From Bacteroidota bacterium (GTDB lineage: Bacteria > Bacteroidota > Bacteroidia > Chitinophagales > Chitinophagaceae), in assembly GCA_023412975.1 (NCBI GenBank), contig JAEZRB010000010.1:1-6266 (forward strand): a DNA stretch of 6,266 nt, in the 5' to 3' direction. The number at the start of each line of letters is the position of its first letter. The first letter of the stretch is position 1. The notes under the pieces were generated by a model. It was given only the letters and a program-made list of their open reading frames with translations, was not told where the DNA came from and searched no databases. Of the stretch, positions 1 to 5,710 are shown piece after piece. Both the position numbers and the translations under genes were made by a program.

Positions 1-878
1 ACTACACCCAGCCCGGCTTTTACCCGATTAAGCTGGAGGTGACGACGCAAAGTAATTGCACGAGTTCGTTCATGGATACAGTTCTGGTATATCGTACCCC
101 TTCACCAACCATCGAAAGCCGTGATACCATTTGTCTCAACACTGCCGAACTGTTCCAGGGCTTGTTGGCTGTACCAGACACGCTGACTAACTGGCAATGG
201 AGTTTTGCAAATGGCCAGTCATCCAATAATCAAAACGGAAATGCAACATATACAGCATCCGGCAATTACACGGTTAGTTTAACAACAACCAACAAGATCA
301 ATTGCTCGGCAACGACCACAAAATCGATACATGTGCCACCATTGCCTACAGCAACTCCTGTACAGGATCCGCTTACGATCCCGGTTGGTACGGGTACCAA
401 CCTGGCGATGACTTATACAGGCAATATTGTGGCGTACAACTGGCTGCCAACTACAAGACTTAATTGTACTGATTGCCCTACACCATTTGCTAACCCGCAA
501 AATACCACCACTTATAGAGTAGGCGTTGAAGACCGGTATGGTTGTGTCAACTCGGGAGAGATAACCGTGATTGTAGTGTGTGGAAAGGAAAATGTAACTA
601 TCCCGAATACTTTCTCACCAAACGGCGACGGACGTAATGAAGTATTTTATCCCAAAGGCACAGGCCTGTTCCGGATAAAATCGATGCGTGTGTTTAACCG
701 CTGGGGTGAAATTGTATTTGAGAAAAGTGAATTTACTGCCAATGATCCATCGGCAGGATGGAATGGCACCTATAAAGGCAAACTCGCAAGTCCCGATACT
801 TATATCTATACGATGGAAATACTTTGTGAGAACAACGCTATTATTCCGGTCAAAGGAAACGTGACCCTATTAAGATAA
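1..878 (+). CDS. T9SS type B (gliding-motility-type) sorting domain surface protein, 3' part only
   Basis: This is the C-terminal 291 residues of a larger exported protein. The frame is open to the left edge (first whole codon at 3), so the GTG at 39 is not the true start. In order, the fragment shows the tail of one PKD-like domain (pattern G-x-Y-x-x-x-L-x-V), a second PKD-like domain at about residues 43-111 (NWQWSF, then SGNYTVSLTTTN), and an Ig-like module at about 123-192 (YNWLP, then TTTYRVGVEDRYGC). From about 198 to the end is the CHU_C/gliding-motility C-terminal domain, with NTFSPNGDGRNEVF, VFNRWGEIVFE, GWNGTYKG and a terminal GNVTLLR. In this family that last domain directs T9SS export to the cell surface. 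The repeats suggest an adhesin or stalk-like protein, but ligand and total length cannot be seen. It is followed after 7 bases by a PorP/SprF gene, probably in the same operon. Confidence 0.93.
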   Translation, partial: YTQPGFYPIKLEVTTQSNCTSSFMDTVLVYRTPSPTIESRDTICLNTAELFQGLLAVPDTLTNWQWSFANGQSSNNQNGNATYTASGNYTVSLTTTNKINCSATTTKSIHVPPLPTATPVQDPLTIPVGTGTNLAMTYTGNIVAYNWLPTTRLNCTDCPTPFANPQNTTTYRVGVEDRYGCVNSGEITVIVVCGKENVTIPNTFSPNGDGRNEVFYPKGTGLFRIKSMRVFNRWGEIVFEKSEFTANDPSAGWNGTYKGKLASPDTYIYTMEILCENNAIIPVKGNVTLLR

Positions 879-885
879 CGAGGTA

Positions 886-1893
886 ATGAAAAAAGTACGA
901 AACCAAATAAAGCTATCGCTGCTGTTGCTGGCAATAAATATCCCAGGATTTTTATTGGCACAGGATATTCATTTCTCGCAATTTTTTGAAACACCGCTGC
1001 TGAGAAATCCTTCGCTGGCGGGGATCTTCAGCGGCGATTATCGCGTGCAAATGGTGTATCGCGATCAATGGGGTAGTGTAACTGATGGATACAGGACCGG
1101 CTCACTCAACGGCGAATACAAATTGCCAATTGGAAAAGCTGATGATTTTCTCACGCTGGGTGGGCAGATCCTCTTCGACAGGGCAGGTACCGCCGCGTTG
1201 ACGCAAACCAGTTTTTTACCGGTGATCAACTATCATAAGTCGCTGAGCACTGAACGCAACCGTTATCTATCGGTTGGATTTATGGGCGGTGTGGTCAACA
1301 GGAGTATTGACCGTTCTAAAATGATTACCGATGATCCAAACGGCGAGCCTACTGTTGTACCAAGTTATACTTACATGGATGGTAGTGTTGGGCTTAGTTA
1401 TAATTCCGACCTTAATGCAAACCCCGATAATAATTATTACCTGGGCGTCGCGTATCATCATTTTACAAAACCAAAGAATTCTTTCTTCCGCGATCCTTCC
1501 ATCAAACTAAATCCCAAGTGGACAGCATCGGCTGGTTTTCGTTTTAGTGTTGCCGAGTTCGCCTATGTGTCATTGCTGGGTGATTATTCGATGCAGGAAA
1601 AATACCAGGAGACGATCGTCGGTGCATTGTATGGCCTTAAGATCGGGCCTGAAATTGAGAATCCAAAATACACCATCCATGCTGGTGCATTTATCAGGTG
1701 GTCTGATGCTATTATCCCTGTTGTTAAACTTGATTACTCCGGTTTTTCGTTCGCTTTTAGCTATGATGCCAATATCTCTAAACTGAAGCCTTACAGCTAT
1801 GGCCGTGGTGGCTATGAATTATCGGTTTCCTATATCGGATTTACCAATCGCGACAACTCGAGCCTCAACGCCGTTAGGTGCCCGAGATTCTAA
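886..1893 (+). CDS. PorP/SprF family type IX secretion system membrane protein
   Basis: The gene encodes a 335-residue outer-membrane protein. Residues 1-25 are a signal peptide (basic MKKVRNQIK, a hydrophobic stretch, then LLA before Gln26). The mature start carries the family signature: QDIHFSQFF, then LLRNPSLAG and YRVQMVYRDQW, at about 26-62. The rest is rich in alternating aromatic/hydrophobic strands, as expected for a beta-barrel. The protein ends in the family-typical CPRF. Length is normal for the family. In Flavobacterium johnsoniae SprF is needed for surface delivery of the adhesin SprB, while PorP is a T9SS component that pairs with PorK-PorN. Its place 7 bases after a gene with a type B sorting domain fits the SprF role better, because porK, porL, porM and porN are not adjacent here. 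The ATG at 886 is chosen because it directly precedes the signal peptide. I infer cotranscription with the upstream gene. Confidence 0.93.
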   Translation: MKKVRNQIKLSLLLLAINIPGFLLAQDIHFSQFFETPLLRNPSLAGIFSGDYRVQMVYRDQWGSVTDGYRTGSLNGEYKLPIGKADDFLTLGGQILFDRAGTAALTQTSFLPVINYHKSLSTERNRYLSVGFMGGVVNRSIDRSKMITDDPNGEPTVVPSYTYMDGSVGLSYNSDLNANPDNNYYLGVAYHHFTKPKNSFFRDPSIKLNPKWTASAGFRFSVAEFAYVSLLGDYSMQEKYQETIVGALYGLKIGPEIENPKYTIHAGAFIRWSDAIIPVVKLDYSGFSFAFSYDANISKLKPYSYGRGGYELSVSYIGFTNRDNSSLNAVRCPRF

Positions 1894-1995
1894 ACGCGCT
1901 TTCCAAGTATCCCCTGGACATTAAATATCCGTTAAAAAATAAACTTCCCCCTGTTAATCAAATGGTTATCAATACCGTTTATTTTCTGGGGATTT

Positions 1996-2003
1996 TACGT
2001 TGC
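1996..2003 (+). promoter_or_regulatory. Weak candidate -7 element (TACGTTGC) before the small T9SS gene
   Basis: TACGTTGC resembles the Bacteroidota -7 consensus TAnnTTTG but is one T short, and no TTG sits at the expected -33 distance. If used, transcription would start near 2010, about 18 bases before the TTG at 2028. That would exclude the ATG at 1962 as a start. The call is tentative. Confidence 0.22.
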
Positions 2004-2027
2004 ACAATTAAGAAAAAGGGTATATTA

Positions 2028-2387
2028 TTGAGAAATAAAAGTAATTTTGTTTCGTTGAAAAGACTTCTACTCATACTACTTGTTTTGGTTACCGTTTTGC
2101 ATGTGTCCGCACAGGATACACGCAACCCGGCACCGCCTGCAAAGAAGATAAGTTTTTATCCCAACCCTGCTACTTCCTTTATCACTTTTGACCTGCAGGA
2201 TAATTTTCAACAAGGCCTTACACTTACCGTGTTTAATTTTATGGGCAAGAAAATGTCGGAAACACAGGCAGTCAATGCGCGGACTGTTCTTTCCCTGACC
2301 GACTTTAGCCGTGGCACTTATATTTATCACCTCGTGGATCGAAGTGGTAAAGTGCTCGACACTGGAAAATTCCAGGTGGCCAAGTAA
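2028..2387 (+). CDS. Very small secreted protein consisting almost only of a T9SS type A sorting domain
   Basis: From the TTG at 2028 the product has 119 residues. Residues 1-28 form a signal peptide: basic MRNKSNFVSLKR, a Leu/Val-rich core, and a VSA cleavage site before Gln29. About a dozen residues follow (DTRNPAPPAKK), and then residues 41-119 are a Por-secretion-tail domain. Its markers are ISFYPNPATSFITFDL near the start, LTVFNFMGKKM in the middle, FSRGTYIYHL, and the closing GKFQVAK. Such domains are normally appended to a large cargo and removed or anchored after T9SS export; here there is essentially no cargo. The frame stays open back to a GTG at 1878, overlapping the upstream gene, and an ATG at 1962 would give 141 residues. 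Both add a long leader before the hydrophobic core, so the TTG (with AAGGG seven bases upstream) is preferred. It is 134 bases beyond the PorP/SprF gene and convergent with the methyltransferase gene. Function is unknown; the family assignment is secure, the start is not. Confidence 0.8.
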   Translation: MRNKSNFVSLKRLLLILLVLVTVLHVSAQDTRNPAPPAKKISFYPNPATSFITFDLQDNFQQGLTLTVFNFMGKKMSETQAVNARTVLSLTDFSRGTYIYHLVDRSGKVLDTGKFQVAK

Positions 2388-2411
2388 TCGCCAACTTTAT
2401 TTCATAACATC

Positions 2412-3584
2412 TCAAAGTACCTGTACGATCAGGAACTTCAGGTATTGTGTATTGTCCATTCCCCTGATAATAGGATGATCAGATGCCTGTGCCTGGAAAG
2501 TAACCTGCCTTAATTTTCTTCTCGCATCTTTCGCGGCCATATCAATGATCTGCATGAAAAGATCGGGATCAACCAGGTTGGTACAAGAGGAAGTGACCAG
2601 GAATCCACCCGGACGAACCAGTTTCAGTCCGCGCAGGTTGATTTCTTTGTAACCTGTTATTGCTTTTTGAATCGTTTCCCTGCTTTTGGTAAACGCAGGC
2701 GGATCCAGCATCACCACATCATATTGCCGACCTTCTTTCGACCATTGTTTCAACGCGTCGAAAGCATTGACCGTTTCGAATCGGCATATTTTCTCAAGGC
2801 CGTTCAATTCCGCGTTTCGGGTAGCCTGTTGCACCGCGTTATCAGAAATATCAAGTCCCAGCACAGACCTTGCACCATAGTGCGCCGCATGTATTTCAAA
2901 AGTGCCGGTATATGTAAAGGCACCTAAAACTTCGGCATCTTTTACGATATGCTGAATAGCCCTGCGGTTGTCGCGCTGATCGAGAAAGTAACCTGTCTTT
3001 TGCCCATTTGCAATATCCACATGAAACTTCAGGCCGTTTTCATTGATAATAATATTGGTGTCGAAAGCCGCCGACAGGAATCCCTTTTGCTGGGGCAGCC
3101 CTTCCAGTTCACGAACCGGCACATCATTTCGTTCATAAATGCCCCTGGGATTAAAAATTTGCTCCAGCGCTTTGACGATTGAGGGTTTCCAGGTATCTAT
3201 ACCCAGCGCGAGGGTTTGAATAACGAAATAATCGTTGAATTTATCAATGATCAACTGCGGCAGGCCGTCTGCCTCACCAAAAACGAGTCGACAGTTCTCG
3301 GTATATCCAATTTTTTTACGGTAGTTCCAGCATGCCGTCAGCCGGTCGAGAAAAAACTTTTCATTGATTTCGTCTGTTTTTTGACGGGTCAGGAGGCGAA
3401 CAAGAATTTGTGATTTCGGGTTGATATACCCTTTACCTACGAATTTGCTTTCATGGGTCAGGACTTCCACCGTATCCCCGCCCATGAATTCACCCTCCAC
3501 TTTCTCCACTTCGTTCTTAAAGATCCAGGGGTGGCCATTTGCAATACGCTGTGCGATTCTCTTTTTCAGGTAAACTTTTGCCAT
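2412..3584 (-). CDS. rlmI: Class I SAM-dependent rRNA methyltransferase, RlmI (23S rRNA m5C) family
   Basis: The product has 390 residues from the second of two tandem ATGs (MAKVYLKKR); the first, ending at 3587, adds one Met. An N-terminal PUA RNA-binding domain spans about 1-75 (HPWIFKNEV, GYINPKSQILVRLL). It is followed by a linker strand region with VFGEADGLPQLIIDKF and ERNDVPVRELEGL. The Rossmann methyltransferase domain shows GQKTGYFLDQRDNR (194-207), motif I VLGAFTYTGTFEIHAAHYGA (219-238), LGLDIS after it, LDPPAFTKS (293-301) and TSSCTNLVDPDLF (331-343). E. coli RlmI makes 5-methylcytidine at 23S rRNA position 1962; the same target here is inference. Motif I reads VLGAF where relatives usually have VLDxF, an Asp-to-Gly change one base step away (GGT versus GAT). 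The open frame extends upstream to 3701 but lacks family similarity there. The gene is monocistronic, convergent with the T9SS gene and divergent from grpE. Confidence 0.92.
   Translation of the reverse strand: MAKVYLKKRIAQRIANGHPWIFKNEVEKVEGEFMGGDTVEVLTHESKFVGKGYINPKSQILVRLLTRQKTDEINEKFFLDRLTACWNYRKKIGYTENCRLVFGEADGLPQLIIDKFNDYFVIQTLALGIDTWKPSIVKALEQIFNPRGIYERNDVPVRELEGLPQQKGFLSAAFDTNIIINENGLKFHVDIANGQKTGYFLDQRDNRRAIQHIVKDAEVLGAFTYTGTFEIHAAHYGARSVLGLDISDNAVQQATRNAELNGLEKICRFETVNAFDALKQWSKEGRQYDVVMLDPPAFTKSRETIQKAITGYKEINLRGLKLVRPGGFLVTSSCTNLVDPDLFMQIIDMAAKDARRKLRQVTFQAQASDHPIIRGMDNTQYLKFLIVQVL
2415..2438. terminator. Imperfect hairpin at the convergent gene ends, possible bidirectional terminator
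   Basis: AAGT-a-CCTG, a six-base loop (TACGAT), then CAGG-a-ACTT form an eight-pair stem with one A-A mismatch. It lies 27 bases after the stop of the small T9SS gene and covers the last codons of the opposite-strand methyltransferase gene. Only 24 bases separate the two stop codons, so a shared signal is plausible. There is no U-tract on either side, so this is a weak candidate, and the symmetry could be a by-product of coding sequence. Confidence 0.22.
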
Positions 3585-3596
3585 CATATAAATGTT

Positions 3597-3604
3597 GCAA
3601 GGTA
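3597..3604 (-). promoter_or_regulatory. Weak candidate -7 element (TACCTTGC) for the methyltransferase gene
   Basis: Read on the minus strand, TACCTTGCA resembles TAnnTTTG with one T missing. It lies only 9 bases before the first ATG (3587), so a transcript from it would be almost leaderless. No TTG occurs at the expected -33 position. Low confidence. Confidence 0.2.
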
Positions 3605-3704
3605 AATGAAACCGGGAATTAGTTCTTACCGCCAGCCAGTCTGTGCCGATGCCAGTTAGAGATATCATTGGTAAAAGGGCAATTCCTGTGAATACTGTCA
3701 CCTT

Positions 3705-3747
3705 CTTTCGGGATAATGCCGCTTATTAAGCCATTTTGTCCCGAAGG
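3705..3747. repeat. Inverted repeat upstream of the grpE promoter, candidate operator or stem-loop
   Basis: CTTTCGGGA (3705-3713) and TCCCGAAGG (3739-3747) are inverted copies: nine pairs including one T-G wobble, with a perfect seven-base core TTCGGGA/TCCCGAA. The 25-base spacer is A/T-rich (contains TTATTAAG). The right arm ends 6 bases before the proposed -33 TTG of grpE. It lies in the divergent intergenic region, so it is not the end of any visible gene. It does not match the CIRCE operator (TTAGCACTC-N9-GAGTGCTAA). Confidence 0.4.
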
Positions 3748-3753
3748 CATCCC

Positions 3754-3783
3754 TTGGCAGTATTATTGACAACCTTACTTTTG
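3754..3783 (+). promoter_or_regulatory. Bacteroidota-type housekeeping promoter for grpE
   Basis: TTG at 3754-3756, a 19-base spacer, and TACTTTTG at 3776-3783 match the primary sigma consensus of this phylum (TTG-N17-23-TAnnTTTG) at every fixed position. Transcription would begin near 3789-3791, giving a leader of about a dozen bases before the grpE ATG at 3802. It also settles the grpE start, because the upstream TTG at 3736 would place codons across the promoter. Confidence 0.72.
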
Positions 3784-3801
3784 CAATCAATTTGTACAGA
3801 A

Positions 3802-4368
3802 ATGACAGAAAAAGAATTGAAAGAGAAAAAGCCCGAAAAAACTGATAACAGTTTGGATATCAATTCAGATGAATCATTAAGCGGATCTACCCACCTGAAC
3901 GAACCCGTACAGGAAGAGTCGGCCCTGGAAAAAGCGACCGAAGAGCTTAAAGAAGCCCGCGATAAATACCTCCGCCTGGCTGCTGAGTTTGACAATTTCA
4001 AGAGAAGAAATGCCAGGGAGAAGATCGAACTCATTCAGACCGCCGGTAAGGATGTGATTTATGACCTGCTCGAGGTGCTGGACGATTTTGAGCGTGCTGA
4101 GAAACTTTTCGAAACTGATGAAGATATTGACAATGTGAAAAAAGGCGCCATCCTGATCCTGAATAAATTGAAACATGTGCTCCAGCAAAAAGGATTGAAA
4201 CCGATGGAATCGATTGGTACGGATTTCAACGCCGATCTTCACGAAGCGATCACGGAAATTCCTGCACCAAAGCCCGAACTGCAGGGAAAAGTGATCGACG
4301 AGCTGACCAAAGGTTATTACCTCAATGATAAGATCATCCGGCATGCAAAGGTGGTAGTGGGTAAGTAA
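3802..4368 (+). CDS. grpE: GrpE, nucleotide exchange factor for DnaK
   Basis: GrpE is a cytoplasmic 188-residue co-chaperone. It works as a dimer and releases ADP from DnaK so that substrate can be freed and ATP rebound. Residues 1-45 are a charged, disordered-looking Lys/Glu/Ser-rich tail. About 45-85 is the long dimerisation helix with FDNFKRRNAREK (63-74). LLEVLDDFERA (89-99) marks the four-helix-bundle region. The C-terminal beta-wing carries DFNADLHEAI (141-150) and ends GYYLNDKIIRHAKVVVGK, the usual family ending. Length is normal. The ATG at 3802 is chosen over an in-frame TTG at 3736 because the extra 22 residues (MSRRHPLAVLLTTLLLQSICTE, broken here only for reference as an unrelated hydrophobic stretch) do not belong to the family and overlie the promoter. 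dnaJ follows after 82 bases. No hrcA is visible upstream and no CIRCE element is present. Confidence 0.97.
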   Translation: MTEKELKEKKPEKTDNSLDINSDESLSGSTHLNEPVQEESALEKATEELKEARDKYLRLAAEFDNFKRRNAREKIELIQTAGKDVIYDLLEVLDDFERAEKLFETDEDIDNVKKGAILILNKLKHVLQQKGLKPMESIGTDFNADLHEAITEIPAPKPELQGKVIDELTKGYYLNDKIIRHAKVVVGK

Positions 4369-4376
4369 TGCATTAG

Positions 4377-4403
4377 CTCAACCGGTGCTTCAGGCGGCTT
4401 GAG
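4377..4403 (+). promoter_or_regulatory. Bulged stem-loop in the grpE-dnaJ gap
   Basis: CTCAACCG (4377-4384), a ten-base loop, CGG (4395-4397), one bulged C, and TTGAG (4399-4403) form an eight-pair stem starting 8 bases after the grpE stop. No U-tract follows (GATAATTGTG), so it is not a classical intrinsic terminator. It could protect the 3' end of the grpE message, act as a partial terminator or be a processing site that sets the grpE:dnaJ ratio. The role is inference. Confidence 0.4.
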
Positions 4404-4450
4404 GATAATTGTGTTTCAACCTGTGGCAAAATGTTCATAGCTTAATTTAT

Positions 4451-5605
4451 ATGTCAAAAAGAGATTACTACGAGATTTTGGGTATTTCAAAAGGCGCAGG
4501 TGCGGATGAGATAAAGAAAGCTTATCGCAAAGTTGCGATGCAATATCACCCCGACAGAAACCCGGGGGATAAGGCAGCCGAAGAGAAATTTAAAGAAGCC
4601 GCCGAAGCCTATGAAGTGTTGAGTGATGCTGATAAGAAGGCACAATACGACCGCTATGGACATGCTGGTGTAAGTGGCAATGGACGTGGACCGGGTGGTT
4701 TTGGCGGAGGTATGAACATGGACGATATCTTTAGCCAGTTCGGTGATATTTTCGGCGACGATGTCTTCGGTAGCTTTTTTGGAGGCCAGCGCCGCAGTCA
4801 GCGTGGCCAGGGGGTAAGGGGAAGCAATTTGCGGGTAAAACTCAAGCTGACATTTGAAGAGATCGCTAGGGGCGTCAGGAAAAATATTAAGGTAAAGAAA
4901 TATGTACACTGTAGTACCTGTTCAGGTTCTGGAGCCAAGGACAAAGGCAGCGTACAAACCTGTAAGACCTGTGGTGGAAGTGGCCAGGTAAGAAAAGTGC
5001 AGAATACATTTCTTGGGCAGATGCAAACCGTTACCACCTGCCCATCCTGCAACGGCGAAGGCACCACCATCACTGCGAAATGCGGAACCTGTAAAGGTGA
5101 AGGTCGCGTGTTTGGGGAGGAAACAGTTTCTATCGATATCCCTGCTGGCGTACAGGAAGGTATGCAGTTAAATGTAACCGGGAAAGGAAATGCCGGTGAA
5201 AGAGGCGGCTCTACCGGCGACCTGATCGTACTGATAGAAGAAGAACCGCATAAGGATCTGCAGCGCGATGGCCTGAATGTGGCATACGATTTACATATTT
5301 CCTTTCCTGATGCGGTAGCCGGCGTACAGGTGGAAGTACCAACCATAGATGGCCGGGCGAAAATTAAAATACCGGCAGGCACACAAAGTGGTAAAGTATT
5401 TAGGTTAAAAGGGAAAGGATTCCCTGCTGTCAACTCTTATGAAAAAGGCGATCAACTGATACAGGTAAATGTGTGGACACCGCAATATGTTTCGGCCGAA
5501 GAGAAAGCCGCCCTGGAGAAAATGAGCCAGTCTCCGAATTTCAAACCACAGCCAGACAAAAGTGAGAAAGGGTTTTTTGACAAGATAAGAGAAATGTTTT
5601 CATAA
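4451..5605 (+). CDS. dnaJ: DnaJ (Hsp40), type I J-domain co-chaperone
   Basis: DnaJ is a 384-residue cytoplasmic protein that delivers unfolded clients to DnaK and stimulates its ATPase. The J domain occupies about 4-68 (RDYYEILGIS), with the catalytic HPD at 33-35 (QYHPDRNPGD). A Gly/Phe-rich linker spans about 71-112 (GGFGGGMNMDDIFSQFGDIF). The zinc-binding region has all four CxxCxGxG repeats: CSTCSGSG (154-161), CKTCGGSG (171-178), CPSCNGEG (197-204) and CGTCKGEG (211-218). The two C-terminal beta-sandwich domains follow, with DIPAGVQEGMQL and KIPAGTQSGKVFRLKGKG. It is therefore a complete canonical type I protein. The ATG at 4451 is used because MSKRDYYEILG is the expected family start; the in-frame ATG at 4409 adds 14 residues without similarity. 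It is probably transcribed with grpE through the 82-base gap, though a separate start cannot be excluded. Confidence 0.97.
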   Translation: MSKRDYYEILGISKGAGADEIKKAYRKVAMQYHPDRNPGDKAAEEKFKEAAEAYEVLSDADKKAQYDRYGHAGVSGNGRGPGGFGGGMNMDDIFSQFGDIFGDDVFGSFFGGQRRSQRGQGVRGSNLRVKLKLTFEEIARGVRKNIKVKKYVHCSTCSGSGAKDKGSVQTCKTCGGSGQVRKVQNTFLGQMQTVTTCPSCNGEGTTITAKCGTCKGEGRVFGEETVSIDIPAGVQEGMQLNVTGKGNAGERGGSTGDLIVLIEEEPHKDLQRDGLNVAYDLHISFPDAVAGVQVEVPTIDGRAKIKIPAGTQSGKVFRLKGKGFPAVNSYEKGDQLIQVNVWTPQYVSAEEKAALEKMSQSPNFKPQPDKSEKGFFDKIREMFS

Positions 5606-5632
5606 TGAGGCCCGCGCGAAGGGGTCATCATT
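5604..5632 (+). terminator. Hairpin at the dnaJ stop codon, possible weak terminator
   Basis: AATGAGGCCC (5604-5613) pairs with GGGTC (5622-5626), a bulged A, then TCATT (5628-5632), around an eight-base loop GCGCGAAG. That gives ten pairs including one G-T wobble, with a G/C-rich inner stem. Only a short TTT continues after it, so termination may be inefficient. The hairpin begins inside the dnaJ stop codon and its right foot touches the proposed -33 TTTG of clpP. Confidence 0.38.
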
Positions 5633-5664
5633 TGAACGGATATATTATAATCTGACTATCTTAG
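5631..5664 (+). promoter_or_regulatory. Candidate promoter for clpP
   Basis: TTTG at 5631-5634, a 22-base spacer and TATCTTAG at 5657-5664 fit TTG-N17-23-TAnnTTTG with one mismatch (A for the third T). A start near 5670 would leave a leader of about 40 bases before the clpP ATG at 5711. Together with the hairpin just upstream, it suggests that clpP is its own transcription unit and not the third gene of a grpE-dnaJ operon. Confidence 0.45.
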
Positions 5665-5710
5665 CGAAGGCAGGGTCGGATTGATTAATCATTACAAATC
5701 ATAACGATAT

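Noticed and set aside
1547..1786. A 79-codon plus-strand open frame within the PorP/SprF gene
   Set aside because: It is an out-of-frame overlap inside a well-supported gene, without a recognisable motif.
2042..2049. TAATTTTG, an exact match to the TAnnTTTG promoter element
   Set aside because: It lies inside the signal-peptide coding region of the small T9SS gene, has no TTG at the right distance upstream, and A/T-rich sequence gives such matches by chance.
3588..3701. Upstream extension of the methyltransferase by up to 38 residues
   Set aside because: The added residues have no PUA-domain similarity. The family start is MAKVYLKKR at 3584, so the extension is intergenic.
3736..3801. Upstream TTG start for grpE giving a hydrophobic N-terminus
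   Set aside because: It would place codons over a near-perfect promoter and give a cytoplasmic co-chaperone a signal-like segment.
3588..3801. CIRCE heat-shock operator upstream of grpE
   Set aside because: I looked for TTAGCACTC/GAGTGCTAA and found neither arm. The inverted repeat present has a different sequence and spacing.
3877..4344. A 155-codon open frame on the minus strand opposite grpE
   Set aside because: It lies almost entirely inside grpE, shows no family features and its reading comes from the complement of Glu/Lys/Asp codons.
4798..5433. A 211-codon open frame on the minus strand opposite dnaJ
   Set aside because: It is fully antisense to a complete canonical dnaJ. Its Cys/Pro/Ser-rich composition mirrors the zinc-finger codons, and it has no recognisable domain.
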